DNA of 64,000 bases, from positions 9,482,501 to 9,546,500 of the forward strand of contig NC_003280.10 of NCBI RefSeq assembly GCF_000002985.6. The letters run 5' to 3'. The translations under genes and the position numbers were made by a program. This document shows, piece by piece, positions 10,801 to 24,908 of the stretch. The stretch's first letter is position 1; each line of letters starts with the position of its first letter. A model generated the notes under the pieces. That model ran no database searches and was not told where the DNA came from. It saw only the letters and a program-made list of their open reading frames with translations. Source of the DNA: Caenorhabditis elegans (Eukaryota; Nematoda; Chromadorea; Rhabditida; Rhabditidae).

Positions 10801-13800
10801 CTTTCATCAAACGAGAAAACCCTGTAAATGCCTGGTACATGTGAACCGCCATCATAAGAATGTTTCTAAAACCTCTAGGTCCATCATACTGTATCTCATA
10901 TTATCTATCGAAAAAGTGTGAAAAAAAAAAGAAAAGTCGAGTGCGCGGTGTACCCAAATAATTCCTTTCTATGGCGTGTCTAGATCAAGTTGGATGGACT
11001 GTATGAATCGAGTTGGGACAGAGAAAACGACAAAAAAGTTTTTGCAAAAAAGGAAAATACTGTCGTCATTTTTCAACTTCAGGTGTCTCTCAACTGGTGA
11101 ATTCAAAGTGCCAAATCCGTATTTTGGTCTATCTCCCCATCACAGTTGAGAGATAAAACATGGAGAAGGGGGTTTTATTGGAAAATTGACATCACTATTA
11201 TGTATGTCGGAAGGAAGACGTCCAAATCAGGAGATGGTCGTGACGTGGCTAGAATAGAGATTCTAGAAAAGAAAATCGTAGTTGAAAATGAAGAAATTCC
11301 ATGTTTCACTGATCTAGTGTTTGAGGGCAAATATCTATTCTTGTTCACGTGCCTACCTCGTGACTGCCTACCTGCAGCCTACTTCTGCATATTTAATGTG
11401 AAATCAGGTATGTGGTATTTATACAGTGTAGATTCATGCTGCACTGATTTAAATAAAATTGTTAAAATTCAAGAAAGATTGGAAACAAATTAAGGTTTAA
11501 CTTGGTAGTAGATAGAAGGTAGGAGTACATTTTTTGTGTCGAAAACATATTAGAAGTTAAAATTTGTAGAATTGAACAATTATAAAATGGCTTAAAATAA
11601 CGGTTGTCTAACTGAAATGCACAAAAACCATTTAAATTTCCAAAAACTATGTATTTCAAATTTTTGAGGATCAGATTTTGAGAAAATTCATAATGTCATT
11701 ATTAATTCAAGAGCAAAAATTGGAAAAAGAAAATCAACTGTGCCATTTTTTGTTTTCCTATTTTATAGCCCGCATTTATTCTGGAAATTCAAACTTTTAA
11801 CTTTGCCTTCATTCTCAGTCACCTGTTACAGTTTCCCGATTTCTAAAAATATGACGAGTAGCGATTACTAATAGTCAGTCGATTTCAAAACATTTTACTC
11901 AAAATATGGTTTCAACGCCACTGAATTGAAATTCAAAAACATCTTTGACTGTAAACATAAATTGTCGTTGACAAGTTCAAAAAGTGTGATAATCTTTGAA
12001 CAATGAAAGACGGGAAACCCCCCGGACTATTTTTGGGTTTTTTTCGAATAACATAGAACAGGAAAAATATCACGTGGTTTTTGTAGACAAGTTATTAAAT
12101 AGCCTGATAATGATAGTTAAATGAATTTCAAATATCACTAGACTACTTCCGGCCAAACTATTGTTGTCTGTAAAAATATTTTTTCATATCCTCAGGGTAC
12201 TGTAGCTACCGTATCTCATAATTTTAACTACAAAGTACCCCAGACTTAACCTCTAACCTTTGTTCTTACTATTAGCACAAATGCAAATACAAATATACAA
12301 ACTATTCTCAAAAATTACAACAATCATAAAATAGTAAACAAAGTTTCAAACTTTTGTCAAACAACTTCCCAAATGTGCAAAAAAAAAGAGTGTTGCAAAA
12401 ATATCTAAAACGGTATCGTTGCTCGTGCTGAACTCGAGTCGCGCGCGGAAACCTGCACGTAACCTAACCCAGAAATGAGCACACGCTGCTCCTCGTTGTG
12501 TTGCTCCTTCACAAACAATACGGCACTGATGTGAAGAAGAATAGGAACAGAGTTCGAAGGTTGTGCAAATTATACGTACATTCGGGGAAAAAAGAAACCG
12601 GATTTAAAAGTAGTAATAGTAGTAAAATATACTATTTCATACAAATCAAAAGAATAATGGTGGCTATTGTCTTTGGAAATCAAGAGTTGGGGTTAGTTGA
12701 ATTTACTTTTCTGGAGGGAGAATAATTTTTCTAGTTTTTTTTTTTCAATTTTAAGTTCTACACAGTTATGCCAGAGTTAATTAAAATAGTTTTCAAAACT
12801 TCTCAAAAATGATGGCAACTTTTGACATGTTGCTCCAATTGGAAAAACTCGCAAACGTCATGAAAAAATGCTTAACTGATCAAATTTTATCTTTCAAAAT
12901 TAAAATTCATCCAATGAATCACCAATTTCAAAAATCACATCTCAAGCGTGTCAAAAACCTTTCCAATCAATCACCGTTCTCCTGACTCACTAGTGATTTT
13001 TTCATATTATTTTCGAGAAATTTTTCCTTTGCAATGAGTCTATATACTATGCAATGAATATTCTCATTTGTTTTTTTAAATGATAAATGAGAAATATACA
13101 TTTGGTTTTTGTTTCGTTTTTTTATTTACTGTGTGCGTTTTTGTTTGGGAGTTGGTAACGGGGAATAAGAAAAATATTGAGAAGTGTGATACTGAGAAAA
13201 ATTTGGGAGACAAGTGCAACTATACGAATAAGGAAATTGCAATATATAATGCGAAGAGATTCTGAGATTTGTATAGTTTTTTCTCAGCAGAAGGGGGAAC
13301 TAGAGAGACCTGGGGAATTCGAGACAGTTTTCAAACTAATTGGTAGAAAATTTAGACAAATTAAAAACTCAATGGTTTTCTAGGAAAATTTCAAAACGGA
13401 CCATGTCATTTTTAATGAACACCCAAATGTTTTATGTAATTTCAGTTTAGGCGCATTTTTCAGAATATCTCGCAATAAAAAACAAAAAAACAACTGGAAA
13501 AGGGTGGCAAATAGAAGATGTGTCCAGAAATTTATATAGTGCCCGTCCGTCCGTCTGATGGACGGCACGAAGAACAAGAAAGAAAGAGAAAATTGGAAGA
13601 AGAAGAAACGGAAAACAAAAGAGTACCCACAAAGCTGTATAAATGGGAAGACCAGGGTCAACTAGATGCCATTGTTTTTAGACAATTTTTGGAAATTCTG
13701 GGAAGCGGGGTGACGCCCGAGTTGAGAATTCAAAAAGATCTCCAAGAATACGGATTGAATTTCAGAAAACATTGATGTTTTCTGAATTTCATAGCGACAA

Positions 13801-14359
13801 AATGTTATTGGTACGTTTAAGCGATATTTTCAATTCGCGGCTGGAGGCACGTAGGTAAGCTTTTATGTACCTCAGTGCCTTTGAGTTCTCGTTCTTTGAT
13901 ACTAGAGCATGACCACAATAGTTATTTTTTGGTTTTTATAGTTTTCCCTATATTTATATAGGATATTTATATGAGCTTTCCCCAGACATTTTTTTGTTAT
14001 TTGACCTTATTCTACTTATTTGCTGAGCTATAAAATATAACTTTTTAAGATCAAATTTTTATCGAAAATTCGAAATTTTATCTCCTTTTTTCGGCACCTC
14101 TCTTTTGTTGGTTCGTCTCACACAACACACACAAGTTATTAACAAACTGGTTTCCCTTTTCCGACCTTTTTTCTTACCACGGTTTATCGTTTGTATGTCC
14201 AATATGGACGACAATGTGAGTCATTTTTTGAAAAATTGAAAATTAAAAAAATGGGTTTTTTGTTCAAAAGTTTGTGTGTTTTGTTTTTTATGATTAAAAG
14301 TTCAGCTGGGTGGACAATGAAAATATCAAGTTACGAGAATATCGAATATCATTAAGCAG
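7832..14359. other. Gene-poor stretch of about 6.5 kb
   Basis: No gene could be supported. Possible features are a GC-rich segment at 8540-8710 (open on plus after a CTCTCTCACAG acceptor), a CA-rich run near 9310-9325, a GC-rich promoter-like patch at 12420-12500, and copies of a GCCTACCTGC-type dispersed motif near 11350-11380 and 13850-13885. The open frame at 13518-13775 is A/G-rich and lacks recognisable features. Confidence 0.4.
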
Positions 14360-14451
14360 ATGATGATGACGTACTTGATTTATACAATGGTCCTCGTGGA
14401 TCTTCACGTGGTGCAGCGATGCACATTCTTGTCGTGCCAAATTATCAATAG
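14360..14451 (+). CDS. Candidate terminal exon
   Basis: After an acceptor-like TTAAGCAG, phase 1 reads DDDVLDLYNGPRGSSRGAAM then HILVVPNYQ and a stop at 14449-14451, with good worm codon use (GGT CCT CGT GGA TCT). The minus strand also has open frames here, so coding is not certain. An upstream ATG at 14193 with a GTGAGT donor (MSNMDDN) ends in phase 0 and does not fit this frame. The exon may belong to the plus-strand islands at 5.7-7.8 kb through exons I could not identify. Confidence 0.3.
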
Positions 14452-14775
14452 ATCAGCTAGGGTTGCTAGATAATTTTTAATAAGACATCTCTAAAAAGGA
14501 ATCAGCGAAATATTTTTTACCCTTTAATCGTTCACAAAAACAAATACACAGAAGTAACTCTACTGTATTCTCACTGTAAAGGGTATACTCGGAGCATCCT
14601 AGTCTAGCGTCTATTTACAACAAAAACTACGGTACCCATTTTTTTAGATTTAAAACCACCAAACAACAAGTAGAACTCTGACCACTCAGGTCCATCTAGG
14701 TACGCAATTCCAGTGTTATTCTGTTATTTTCTTTAAACTCGACCACCTATTTCCTATTCTTTTCCTTGTTAAGTT

Positions 14776-14820
<45 letters not shown>

Positions 14821-17800
14821 AGAAAACATAACAAAAATCCAGTGGGGGCTGAAGGGCTCCAACTCATCTCACCAGCCGATCTCTATCTACGCACAACACA
14901 ACACAAACTAATTTCGTTTTCCAGTACTGCCTCTGTTTCTGGTACTGCTTCTTCTTTTTTTCATTACGAATTCATCTCTGCCCCGGAGACGGAAGCAGAG
15001 AAGCCACATAAATTGGTACTAATACAATGGGTATTGCGAAATAGATTGAAAGGGACACTCTGTCTTTTTTTGCAAATAAAAGAGCACTGGCTATTTGGGA
15101 AGACAAGTGGGAAGAGGATCTGAGGGCTAATCGTGTCAAATTGACATTTCAATTGGTTTTCGCAAAAATTGAAAAGGTTTGCAGGAATTTTCAGATGACG
15201 TTCAAGAGGTTTGGTTCAATTTCGGAAAATAGGGAAGCTCCGAGTTCAAAAAACTTGGAGAACAGTTACAGAGAAAAAAGAATTAGAAACAAATGGAACA
15301 GACTAGGAAGAAAACCAAAAAGTTAACAGAAAACGACAAAACAAGTTCTCATTAGATATACTAACAGATTCTGACAATTTCTGCTGTTCCTTGTAAAAAA
15401 TTGGACCGAATCAGATACGGAAACAACAGGAAAAATAGAACAACTAACAATATAACAGAAAACATTTTGACTCATCGAAAATACAAACAAATAGTACGAA
15501 CTTTTTTTTCGAAAAACTGAAAACGGAAAGTTCAGATTGTTGATTGAAAATCTGCAAAAATGTTTACTCGAATTGCAAAATCACGTGGAAATCCAGAAAT
15601 CCGATAAACATTTTATTTCGGGAATTCGAAATAAAATCAAATGAGAATCCGACAACAGTAGAGTTAAAAATGGACCAGAGAACAGAAAATAAATTGAAAT
15701 AATGAAGAAAATTTAATATTCTGAAAAAAAATGTTATTTCAGCGAAACTTGTTGTGGTGTTCTGAAAACAAAGAACCAGGAATTATATATGTCGGAAAAA
15801 GAATATGAAAAATTTGAAAAAAAAAGAATAAGAAACATTTGAAAAATAATCCTTTCAGGCATGTAAAAGTAGGTTGTATTAGAATGGGAGTTACGCCTTG
15901 TAGGCATGCAGGTAGGCATTGATGTACTTGTGCGCCTTAGAATTCCCTTTGTGGATTTTACAGATTCTTCTGTCCTAATAATATAATAAGATATGAGCTG
16001 TCCACAGGAATTTTTTGAATTTAAAAAATTTGATATGAAGTATACAAATTCTGTGATGCGCCAAAAGATGAAATGCTCAAAATTGTAAATTTTCCCCAAA
16101 AGCTCTGCTTGAATCTATAAATATCTTGCACAACATTGCTAAACTCTTCGAACCGAGAAACGTCACAAAAACAATGACGTCATTAGTGACGGACATCTCC
16201 CGCCAAATAATGACATTAATGGCAGGGGTTACAAAGAAGCACAGCAGATTCTCGAAAAATTCTGCAACTTTTGGTGTGGACGTAACACGACCAAAAACTC
16301 ATTTGTGTTGAAACCGTCTGTTCTCCGGTGGTAGTTTCACGGAAAACTGATAAAAGTTTTGCAAATTTATGCTGATAACTTTCTTATCATTTTTAGCCCG
16401 TTTTCCGGAAAACTGACGAAATGTTCCAGAAGTTTAGAGGGAACAATTTCATTTAAGATGAGAATGAAAAAACACTAAAAGCTCAAGGGAAAAGTGTGTA
16501 GGATGTAATGAGTTCTTGGTGAGGAGCAGTTCTTGGTAAGAAAAGAAGACGAAGAAGGGAAATTAAGTCTGGAGCACAATGAGCACAATAAGATGAAACT
16601 ACATGAACCTGAACTTTTGGGAAAACATTAGTTCTACATTGTGGTAGGGGAAAAAGCGAAACAAAAAAATTTAAAATTTCAAAAGGTATTTTATGAACTG
16701 AAGCTCGATTGTTTCTTGTGCATAAAAATACAGTTTCGGAAAACTCCCTCTTACGACAATCATTTTCCGTTACATAATTTCAGATACATATATCTTTAAA
16801 ATGTACTGATTTAACTTTTTTAAAAAATAATTTCGATAAACAGATAAATGAATGAACAGATAAATAAAAAAACCAAAACAGTATGTAATCTTAAAATAGC
16901 CCAAATAGCCAACTTCCTTATTTTCTTAACCTCTGTACTATTTTAGTTTATTTTCCCGCACCCCAATTTTTACTATAAAATCTCCACTATAAACAAGTTG
17001 TTTTTGGAATAAGTGTCTGTGTACACAACCAGTCTAGAAAGGAATTCATATAAAAATATTTACGAAAAACACGGAACTTTTTGAGCTGCCCGAACATGAA
17101 TATTCAAGAAAGTTTTTTTTTTCGGAGTCACAAGGCGAGAAAATATGAAAAATTAATAATTATTTAGGAGAGTGGGAGAGGGCAAAGAATAATCAGGATT
17201 TGGAAAAAAGAGCATGTTATATTATGAATGGGAAGCGGCTAGGTGGAAAAATATTATAAAACTTTGCAGAAACATATTCTGGCTTGAAAAAGTTAATGAG
17301 GTACCTTACCTACGGGTACTGTAGAAAACGGTTTACCCCTGAAATTGTATTCTGCTGAAGCTTTGTGACCGAGCACTTTCTAAAAAGGTACCTAACTAGG
17401 TACGAGTACGTTACAAATAAGAACACAAACCAAAATTTTGCAAGATATACACTCAAACTGTATATTTTTGTCCTTGTCTCGCGCTTCTCTCACTTTCCCA
17501 AACTTTTTTCGCCGATCTCTCATCCCAAGCCAATATATAAATGAGTCAATATTGACCGAAAAGCCTCTTTTGCGAGAAAATCTTTCACCGGAAAAGGGAA
17601 CACGTTGACGTTTTTTTTTCTTTCTTGCATGCCGTGCAAATTCGCGTGTGTCCATGTGCGTCAGATATTGGCAACACATATATGTCCCGTTTTTCTGATG
17701 GTGCAGTGTTTGTGCGTGAGGAAGACGAAACGTAGCGGAAAGAATGTATGAGTCAGGAATGTTTGGGAAAACTTGGAACTTTTATTGGGCAAAAAAATAT

Positions 17801-20256
17801 ATAAATCGAAAATTGCTTTCAAGTATGGAAAATTGGCACTGCAAGGGATGGAAATTGTCAAAAGTTACAAAAATTTTATTTGAGAGCAAAAGTCTAAAAT
17901 CAAAAAAAAAACAAACTTAGATCTTCCAATTTAGTACTGAAATAACCCATTATAATTTATATTTTTCAATATTATTCTACCTTTTTTAGCTCTGGTTAAA
18001 CTTGAAGCTGTGACGTTTAAAATTAATTTGTAATTTTTTAAAAAGTTATGAGAAAACAATTGTATTGGTTTTTCCCCTTTTTTACAACTTAAACTTAAAT
18101 ACAATGAGTACAATATGTTGTATAATTTTTTTATCACCATAAATATACATATTAAATACATGTTGATGAGAGTAAAAGATATTTGAAGTAAGTTTTTTAA
18201 AATTTAGTTTTGGTCTACCCTTTCACAGATGGTGAATTATCTATCCGGAATTGCTGACAAAAATCAAGACTATCAATCTTTGTTGTGGATTTATCAAAAC
18301 TGAAATATATCACTAGCTGAGGAAAAAATCTGTTAAGCAGATAATCTGTCTAGATTTTTATTAGTATTCTTTTCAAAAAATATCTGTTTTATTACAGCCA
18401 CATTCCCAATATTAATATTTACATATTTCTATCTTTGAACTCTTCCAGAACCACCTAACCCGGCATTTCTTCCCAACCAACGCAAACAACGTCTTATCAA
18501 AACTTTCTCATGACCTCTAACCGATATCACCATATGTTCTAATGATCACAACACTTTCAGCATTTTCAGCCAAATTGCAACAATATGCTTAACGTTCTGG
18601 CGCCGACGTTCTTATCAAACCGCTGGCGTCAAACGCATAATGACAATCACATGTGTGCGGTAAGAGTCTAACGGTCAGAATAAGTTCAAATGAAACGGGA
18701 AAACTCCCTTTTGTGCTTATGTCATATGCTGAAACATAAGCATGGTCATAAAAAATACGAAGTCTCACAAAAAAAAACGATGAAAAGACTAAAGTTGAGT
18801 CACATATTTTACAAACAATCCAAGCAAGAGAAAAGAAGACAAGAACAGGTGTTATGCGTGTGTATTTGTTTGCAGAAAGGGTTCGGCTAAAGTGCATACG
18901 TCGAATGACGTTTAATCGGGGTTTTTGATAGGATTACAGAGGGGAATCCTGAAATTATCCTCTATTGAAGAGCATACCTATCATTACTATTGTGTTTTAT
19001 ACTGAAACTTGAATTTACTTTACCTGCTAAACTGTCTACGTATTTAACTTTTGAAAAAATGTATAGCAATTTACTAGATAATATTTTATGAGATAACCAA
19101 GAATATATGTTTAAAAATATATTTGTAGGATTTTGAAATTTTTGGGCAATCCTGTCACAACTCAGATCCTTTTGCGTAGCCCTTTTTGCACGCGAGAAAT
19201 AGCATAGTGAGATCATTAATACATTTTCAGATTTACATGTGTCTTTTGGCTAATTAACTTTCAGGTTCTCATATGATTAGCACTTTATTCATTTTCGTCG
19301 CTAATTCGTTGTTCGTGATACAATAATTTTTCCGAAATTTGAAAAGACCTTGAAATGTAAATTATTTTCGAGAATTTATGTCTTGTGAAATGCTAACACA
19401 CTTTTATGAAATTTCGCTGCTTTTGCCATGGAACTCAAACAAGTTACCATCACGTCAATCAACATTTATTTTCGAATTCCAGACATTTCTGGTTATGATC
19501 TCTGTTCAGCCCTTTCCTTGTTTTTATGTCGTTTTAATTGTCTCGAATTTCAGTGTCAAACCAGTCCAAACTAAGTCAAACCGCTTGTTCTTATCAGCTG
19601 CTCGAAACCAAATTTCTCCCACATGATCGTCTGTCAGCAGGGATCCCCTGTGTCCCACGGGGTTCAGACGTTGTTCTTTTTTCTTTTTTTCAATTACACT
19701 GATAAAAAGAAGATAAGCGAGCAATTTTTTGCGTGTTTGCTTGCCATTCACTCCGGTTCCTTCTAAATGTTTGTTACGTTTCAATGGTGTAGTCGTAAAG
19801 GTCATGCGGTGGTGGTGATCGGGCACATAACAACAAAGTGACAAGGAAATGTTGAACTTTTTAGTGGGAAACTGAGCTGGTAACTCGGATGAGGCAGAAG
19901 TGGACATTTTGGAAAAAGGAAGATACTCAAAAACTGCGGAATTAAAATGTTTTAAAGTAAAACCGGAGAGCATATAGCAAGATTTTTAATCTGAAATATT
20001 TTATTTTTAAAAAGTGACATTCTGAAATACTCCCAACTCGATATTGAAAATTTCAAATTTGAAACAATTCAGGAAACTCTAATTTGGAAAAACTAGCTAG
20101 ATTTCAAGGTCACCCAGAAATTGTATGCCCTACTTTAACCGACCAATTCAATTAAGTGTCATACATAAATTCAAATGTTTTACAATTTATTCAAAATATA
20201 CAATATGTTCATTAGAAGTTTTGTACATCAACTCTATTTCCAACAACAGGATCTCT
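14452..20256. other. Gene-poor stretch of about 5.8 kb
   Basis: No supported gene. It contains the TC microsatellite at 14777-14818, a GCCTGC-type dispersed motif near 15890-15930, a TGACGTCA (CRE-like) palindrome near 16174-16181, and a GTACC-rich palindromic patch at 17285-17405. A minus-strand open frame at 19524-19973 includes MSTSASSELPAQF after a possible acceptor, but nothing further supports it. The right end is the 3' flank of the first guanylyl cyclase. Confidence 0.45.
14777..14818. repeat. TC microsatellite
   Basis: About 21 uninterrupted TC dinucleotides directly precede CAG, so the run also forms a strong polypyrimidine/acceptor look-alike. No exon could be supported immediately downstream. 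Confidence 0.9.
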
Positions 20257-23200
20257 TCAAATTTTCAAAGTATCCATCTTATACTGCCTGTAGAGAGGGT
20301 CATTGTTGTTATTATGATTACTTGAAGGCCGTGAACCATGTGAGCTTACGGATCTTGCTTCTGGAGTATCTGGAGCACGAACTGTAAACCTTTCTTGTGT
20401 AACAGGAGGAGTAGATCTGTTACTGATGCTTGGTTCAATATCACCAGATCTTCCGAGTACCCAGAACGTTTCCATGACTCCTTTCCCCTTTATAATTACT
20501 TCTCCTCGCGAGTTTGTTTCGTATTGGTGTGGAAAATGCTTCATAAGAAGCAAATGAGCATCACTGGTTAAATGAATAAGTGATGGTTTTCCATTACTCT
20601 CCATTCTTGATGCAGTATTCACAGTATCTCCAAAAAGGCAATAACGAGGCATTGATAAACCGACAACTCCGGCAACACAGGGTCCTAAAATAAAATACAT
20701 TTGATTCTAAAATTGGTTTATGTATATTCAATAGCCTTTAAATTAAATAAAAAAGTGCGGATTACGACTTGACATACCACTGTTCACCCCAATTCGTAGT
20801 TCAACACGCTCTCTTGGTAAATGGGGTATTTTGAAGTTCTTGCAATAATCCATAAACTTGAGTGACATATCGACAATTTGTCTGAAATGTAATATGAACA
20901 AAAATATAAAAACATTTTGTAATCTAACTTTATATGATTGAAACCATTTCTTGTCGGAAGCCCTGATACACAAAGATATCCATCACCGATTGATTCCACT
21001 TTATATACGCCATGTTCTTCTATTATTGTATCAAAATTGCTGTACAAGTCGTTTAATAAATTGACTACTTGAAACGGTGTGCATTTTGAAGCAAGAATTG
21101 TGAATTTGACAACATCGGAAAAAAATACTGTAACTGAATCAAATCCTTCTGGTTCCACAGTTTGTCCAGCTTTTAGTCTTTCAGCCACTTGTTTTGGGAG
21201 CATTCTACTTAATAGAAGATCTGCCTTTTTCTTCTCCAACGTCAATTCTTTAGTTCTCTCCTCTACTTCAACTTCTAGAGTTGAGGTATATTCTTCCAGC
21301 ATGTTGAAAACGTGATCCATAAGATTGGACTTCGTTCTGAAAATAAATACAGTTAAATAGGAAGTTCTACTTTTTATAAAAAGAATTTGACAAACTTTGG
21401 CATGAGATCTCTCAGCTGTTCACAGATATTTTCTGCAGTTGGCCGATCTTCTGGAGCCTCTGCCCAACAGTCTTTAACCAGAGCAATTAAAGTTGGATTC
21501 ACGTCAGGAACATCGGTAATGATGTCGGGACGAATTGGGAATGATCCACCTTTCTTGACTCTGTATATTATCTCTAAAAACATCAAGGATATGAAAATCT
21601 TAACAGTTGATCTACTCACCATCGTATCCTTCTTTTCTTTCTTTGAGATCCCATGCTTCTTTTCTAGTTAGAATCTCCGAAGCAATGATTGCAAATGAAA
21701 ATACATCAGCAGATGGATCCATCTGACTGACTGTAAGAGATCCACGGAGAACTTCCGGAGCAGCCCAAAGTAATCGACGTTTAGTTGGTGTTATCTCTTC
21801 AAGGAGTTGATCAAAACCAAATTCCGCTAACTTCACTTGCCAACTGTCATTTACGAGACATGTTGCCGACCGAAGATTTCCATGTAGTCGTAGAAAACTT
21901 TTATGGAGATATGACATACCCTGCAACTTAAATTTCAAACCAGGCTAAAATGAAATGACCTACCTCTGCTACATCCTTGATTATGCAATACATGAAAAAG
22001 AAGTCCATTGAAAAATTACCTTTGTATAGAATATCTAGGAGTGATCCACGGGAGCACAGTTTTGTTACAGAGATAAATTGGGAGCTGTCTATAGATAATC
22101 CAATAAATTTGTTCAAATTCTCATGATCCAACTTTCTCAGTTTTACGAATTTATCCATATCCGCCTTATTCAAGTTCATATATTGAAATTTCATTGTCAA
22201 AACCATATCCTTCTCGAACATCTTCACTTCATAATTCTCACAAAATTCACTTCCAGTTGAAACTTTGCTTTCTCCAGTGATTGTCGAAGGAGCAGATTGT
22301 AAAGATCTTTTACTCGTTCCTTTACTTTTTCTCTCCAACTCTCTAAGTTTAACAAATGGTATCTGCCATTCCGAATTGATTCGAGCCTGTTCCTCTCTTC
22401 GATTTTTGATCATAAACAAAAAGCAGATCAAGTTTGTGGTAATCATTATTAGAAAGACTCCGGCTCCTACGAAAATGAGAATACCATACTGTTCCCAAAA
22501 TGGAAGTGGGCAAGAGTTTCCCAGAAATCCACAAATAGGGGTCGCCAGTGGTCTGATGCCTCCCCAAAAGTGCCATACTGCACTGCTCTCATTGCTGTAC
22601 GCGAGGGATATTGTCTGTAAATAAAAAACAATAAGAAAAATAATGGCTCAAAAATTAAAATTTAATGGTCTACTCAAAGAAATGTTCGACTAAAAAATTA
22701 TCAAAAAATTGCGCCGTAGTTAAGTTTTCAAGAACTCGCAAAAAACACAATTTTCCTAAACGGAATATTGTTTTTCAATTTTTAGAGCTTTAGGCATTCA
22801 ATCCATGCTTTGGAAATTTCCTAATTTTCGATATTCTTTCACTAAAACGTGGCAACGAACAACTAAACAGACAAAATATGATTCTAAAATTTACAGCTAC
22901 CGTAGTTCCGTCGGCAAACGATAAGTTCATAAGAGAAGTTTGCTCATATTGCTCATCTAATCCATAAAGTTGGTATAATGGCATTCTGGATAAATTTTGA
23001 TTGATCGCCACCAATCCGGTCATTCCTAAAAGATTAGTTAGATTTTTCATCCGGCTTAACTATTATTACCATTAAACGAGGTGACAAATTGAGGAATTAA
23101 CTTTGACATATCATCATAAACTGCTGAGTCAGTTGAATTAACACGTGTCAGCGCAATTCCGTATAAGTATACAACATCAAACAGATGACGAGCATAAGCT

Positions 23201-24781
23201 CCCATTCCAGTTGCTGTTGAACTGACGCAGTCAACGGTAGAACAGTTTAGTGGAGGAAGTTTTACTACATTCAGAATGTTTCTCTGCATATAGTCAAGGT
23301 ATGCTTTGTCGGATACTTCACTGTTAAGATCGATCTGAAACAAAACACAAATTTAGCAATTCTCAAGTCATACAAACCACAAGCACATTAGTGGCTCCTC
23401 GTTTAGCCACGTTTTCCAAGCCGTCAGTGACGTTCGAAAATGATTCCCACACTGGAGTTAAGCCAGATAGTTTGACTGAAACAATTCATGAATTTTGTTA
23501 TTTTTTTGAACTTCTGGAGAGCTATAACTCTACTCACAAGTTGTTTTTCCAACAAATGTTTGAACCCCAAATCCAATACTTCTCATTGAGATCAGCACAT
23601 GAACATATTCATCGGTGTCGAGGCCAAGCTGAGAGATTTTTATCATGTAGTCTCGTTTCTCAGATCCCAACTGAGCACACCATAATATAACTTAAAAGTA
23701 AGAATTATTTATTTGTTCAGATGAACAATTTCACTTACTTCTAGCTCTGGTCTTAACGCTGGATATGACTGCGTTTGTTGTCACATTATCACTGGCATCA
23801 ATTTCAGCTTTAAGAACTATTTGAATTGAATACGTTGAAGGATCATTGAATGTAGTTTCGACGTCGTTCATAACTCCTCCACAATGATTGACTTCACTTT
23901 TATAATATAACAGTGCAACTTTGTCCCATTTGTAGAGTTCTAGTAATTTTGAAGCGGCATATCCTAGTCTGAAACTCATAAATTTTGAAACATTTTCAGA
24001 ACATTTTCCACCCACGTTTGTGATGTGGGCAATACTGTTATTAGATATGGGAATCTAGTCATGTCAGACAAGTCAGCCTGACTAACAAATCCCCATCCAA
24101 GCACTGGCTTCTTATAAAGTGTTGCTAATGTGGCCATGGTTCGAATAGCTTCTGAGCACGGGGGCCCGATTATCACATCGACTTCCAAGTTTTTCAGAAA
24201 GTTTATTCCTGTTCGAACGGTACTGGCAAGATCACACTCTGTGTATTCTACGTAATACCTGGAAGCACATAGATTGTAAGTCTGTATTTTTGTCATTCTC
24301 AAAGTTTTTCAGTACACTCAGCCTCACACAACCGTATTTAAATAATTTTGGCAAAAGTAAGATAAACATTTGGCGCCAAAAAGTGAGTGTGACAAGTTGG
24401 AAAATCCAGAAATTGAAATGTAACATTTTTCAAATAATTGTTTTATTTCAATTTAATCAAATTGAATTATTGAGAAAACTTACTCAAAATCGAAATTAGT
24501 AACATATCCAGCTTGTTTCAAACGTTCAATTGCCAGTGGTACAGCACCACCACAAACATTCCATCCAATTGAAGCACTTTGAGTTTTCTGAGCAGCAGCT
24601 ATACCAACTTTGAGCTAAATTAAAATTAAAATTAAAATTTTGGGAATAATTTGGAATGGTTGGTTATTTGGAAGTATACCTTTGGACGAGTTGTGCCTGT
24701 GGAAACGGGTATATTTTGAAGTGAAACAAGTGAAAACAGATGAAAAAACAACGGAATAAGAAGTTGAAAAACATTTTTCAT
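20257..24781 (-). CDS. Receptor guanylyl cyclase (gcy-2 or gcy-3)
   Basis: Multi-exon transmembrane guanylyl cyclase that makes cGMP from GTP at the sensory-neuron membrane. The start at 24781 gives a hydrophobic signal peptide ([18 protein letters not shown]). Exons from about 24677 to 22510 encode the ANF-receptor-like extracellular region (for example [12 protein letters not shown]). The membrane helix lies near 22430-22490. A kinase-homology domain follows (22420-21387) in which the catalytic loop reads [11 protein letters not shown] and the DFG position reads EFG, so it is a pseudokinase. A coiled linker (near 21240-21320) leads to the cyclase domain with FFSDVVKFT (metal-binding Asp), ESIGDGYLC and [17 protein letters not shown]. 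All exons look open. The C-terminal tail is Ser/Pro rich. It is first of three tandem paralogues and the most diverged. The family member is clear; which of gcy-2 and gcy-3 it is cannot be settled here. Confidence 0.92.
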
Positions 24782-24908
24782 GTTTTTTCAAACAAAGATC
24801 AGAATTTCAGAATTATATTTTATCGGGAAAAGTGAAGTTTAGATCAAAGTGGGCGAATTTTTAATAAAAATTTCAAAAGTGAAACCTTAAAAATTTCCCT
24901 GAAAACAC

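Noticed and set aside
13518-13775. 85-codon plus-strand frame with an A/G-rich middle
   Set aside because: Low-complexity purine-rich composition; no splice sites in context, no family and no neighbouring exons.
14777-14818. TC tract considered as a promoter element or splice region
   Set aside because: A perfect dinucleotide microsatellite; no exon could be supported after it.
19524-19973. 149-codon minus-strand frame in the gene-poor region
   Set aside because: Composition matches intronic DNA for most of its length. Only the MSTSASSELP part looks coding, and no downstream exon could be joined.
24290-24499. Open frame inside an intron of the first cyclase
   Set aside because: Spans intron and antisense exon; no coding signals.
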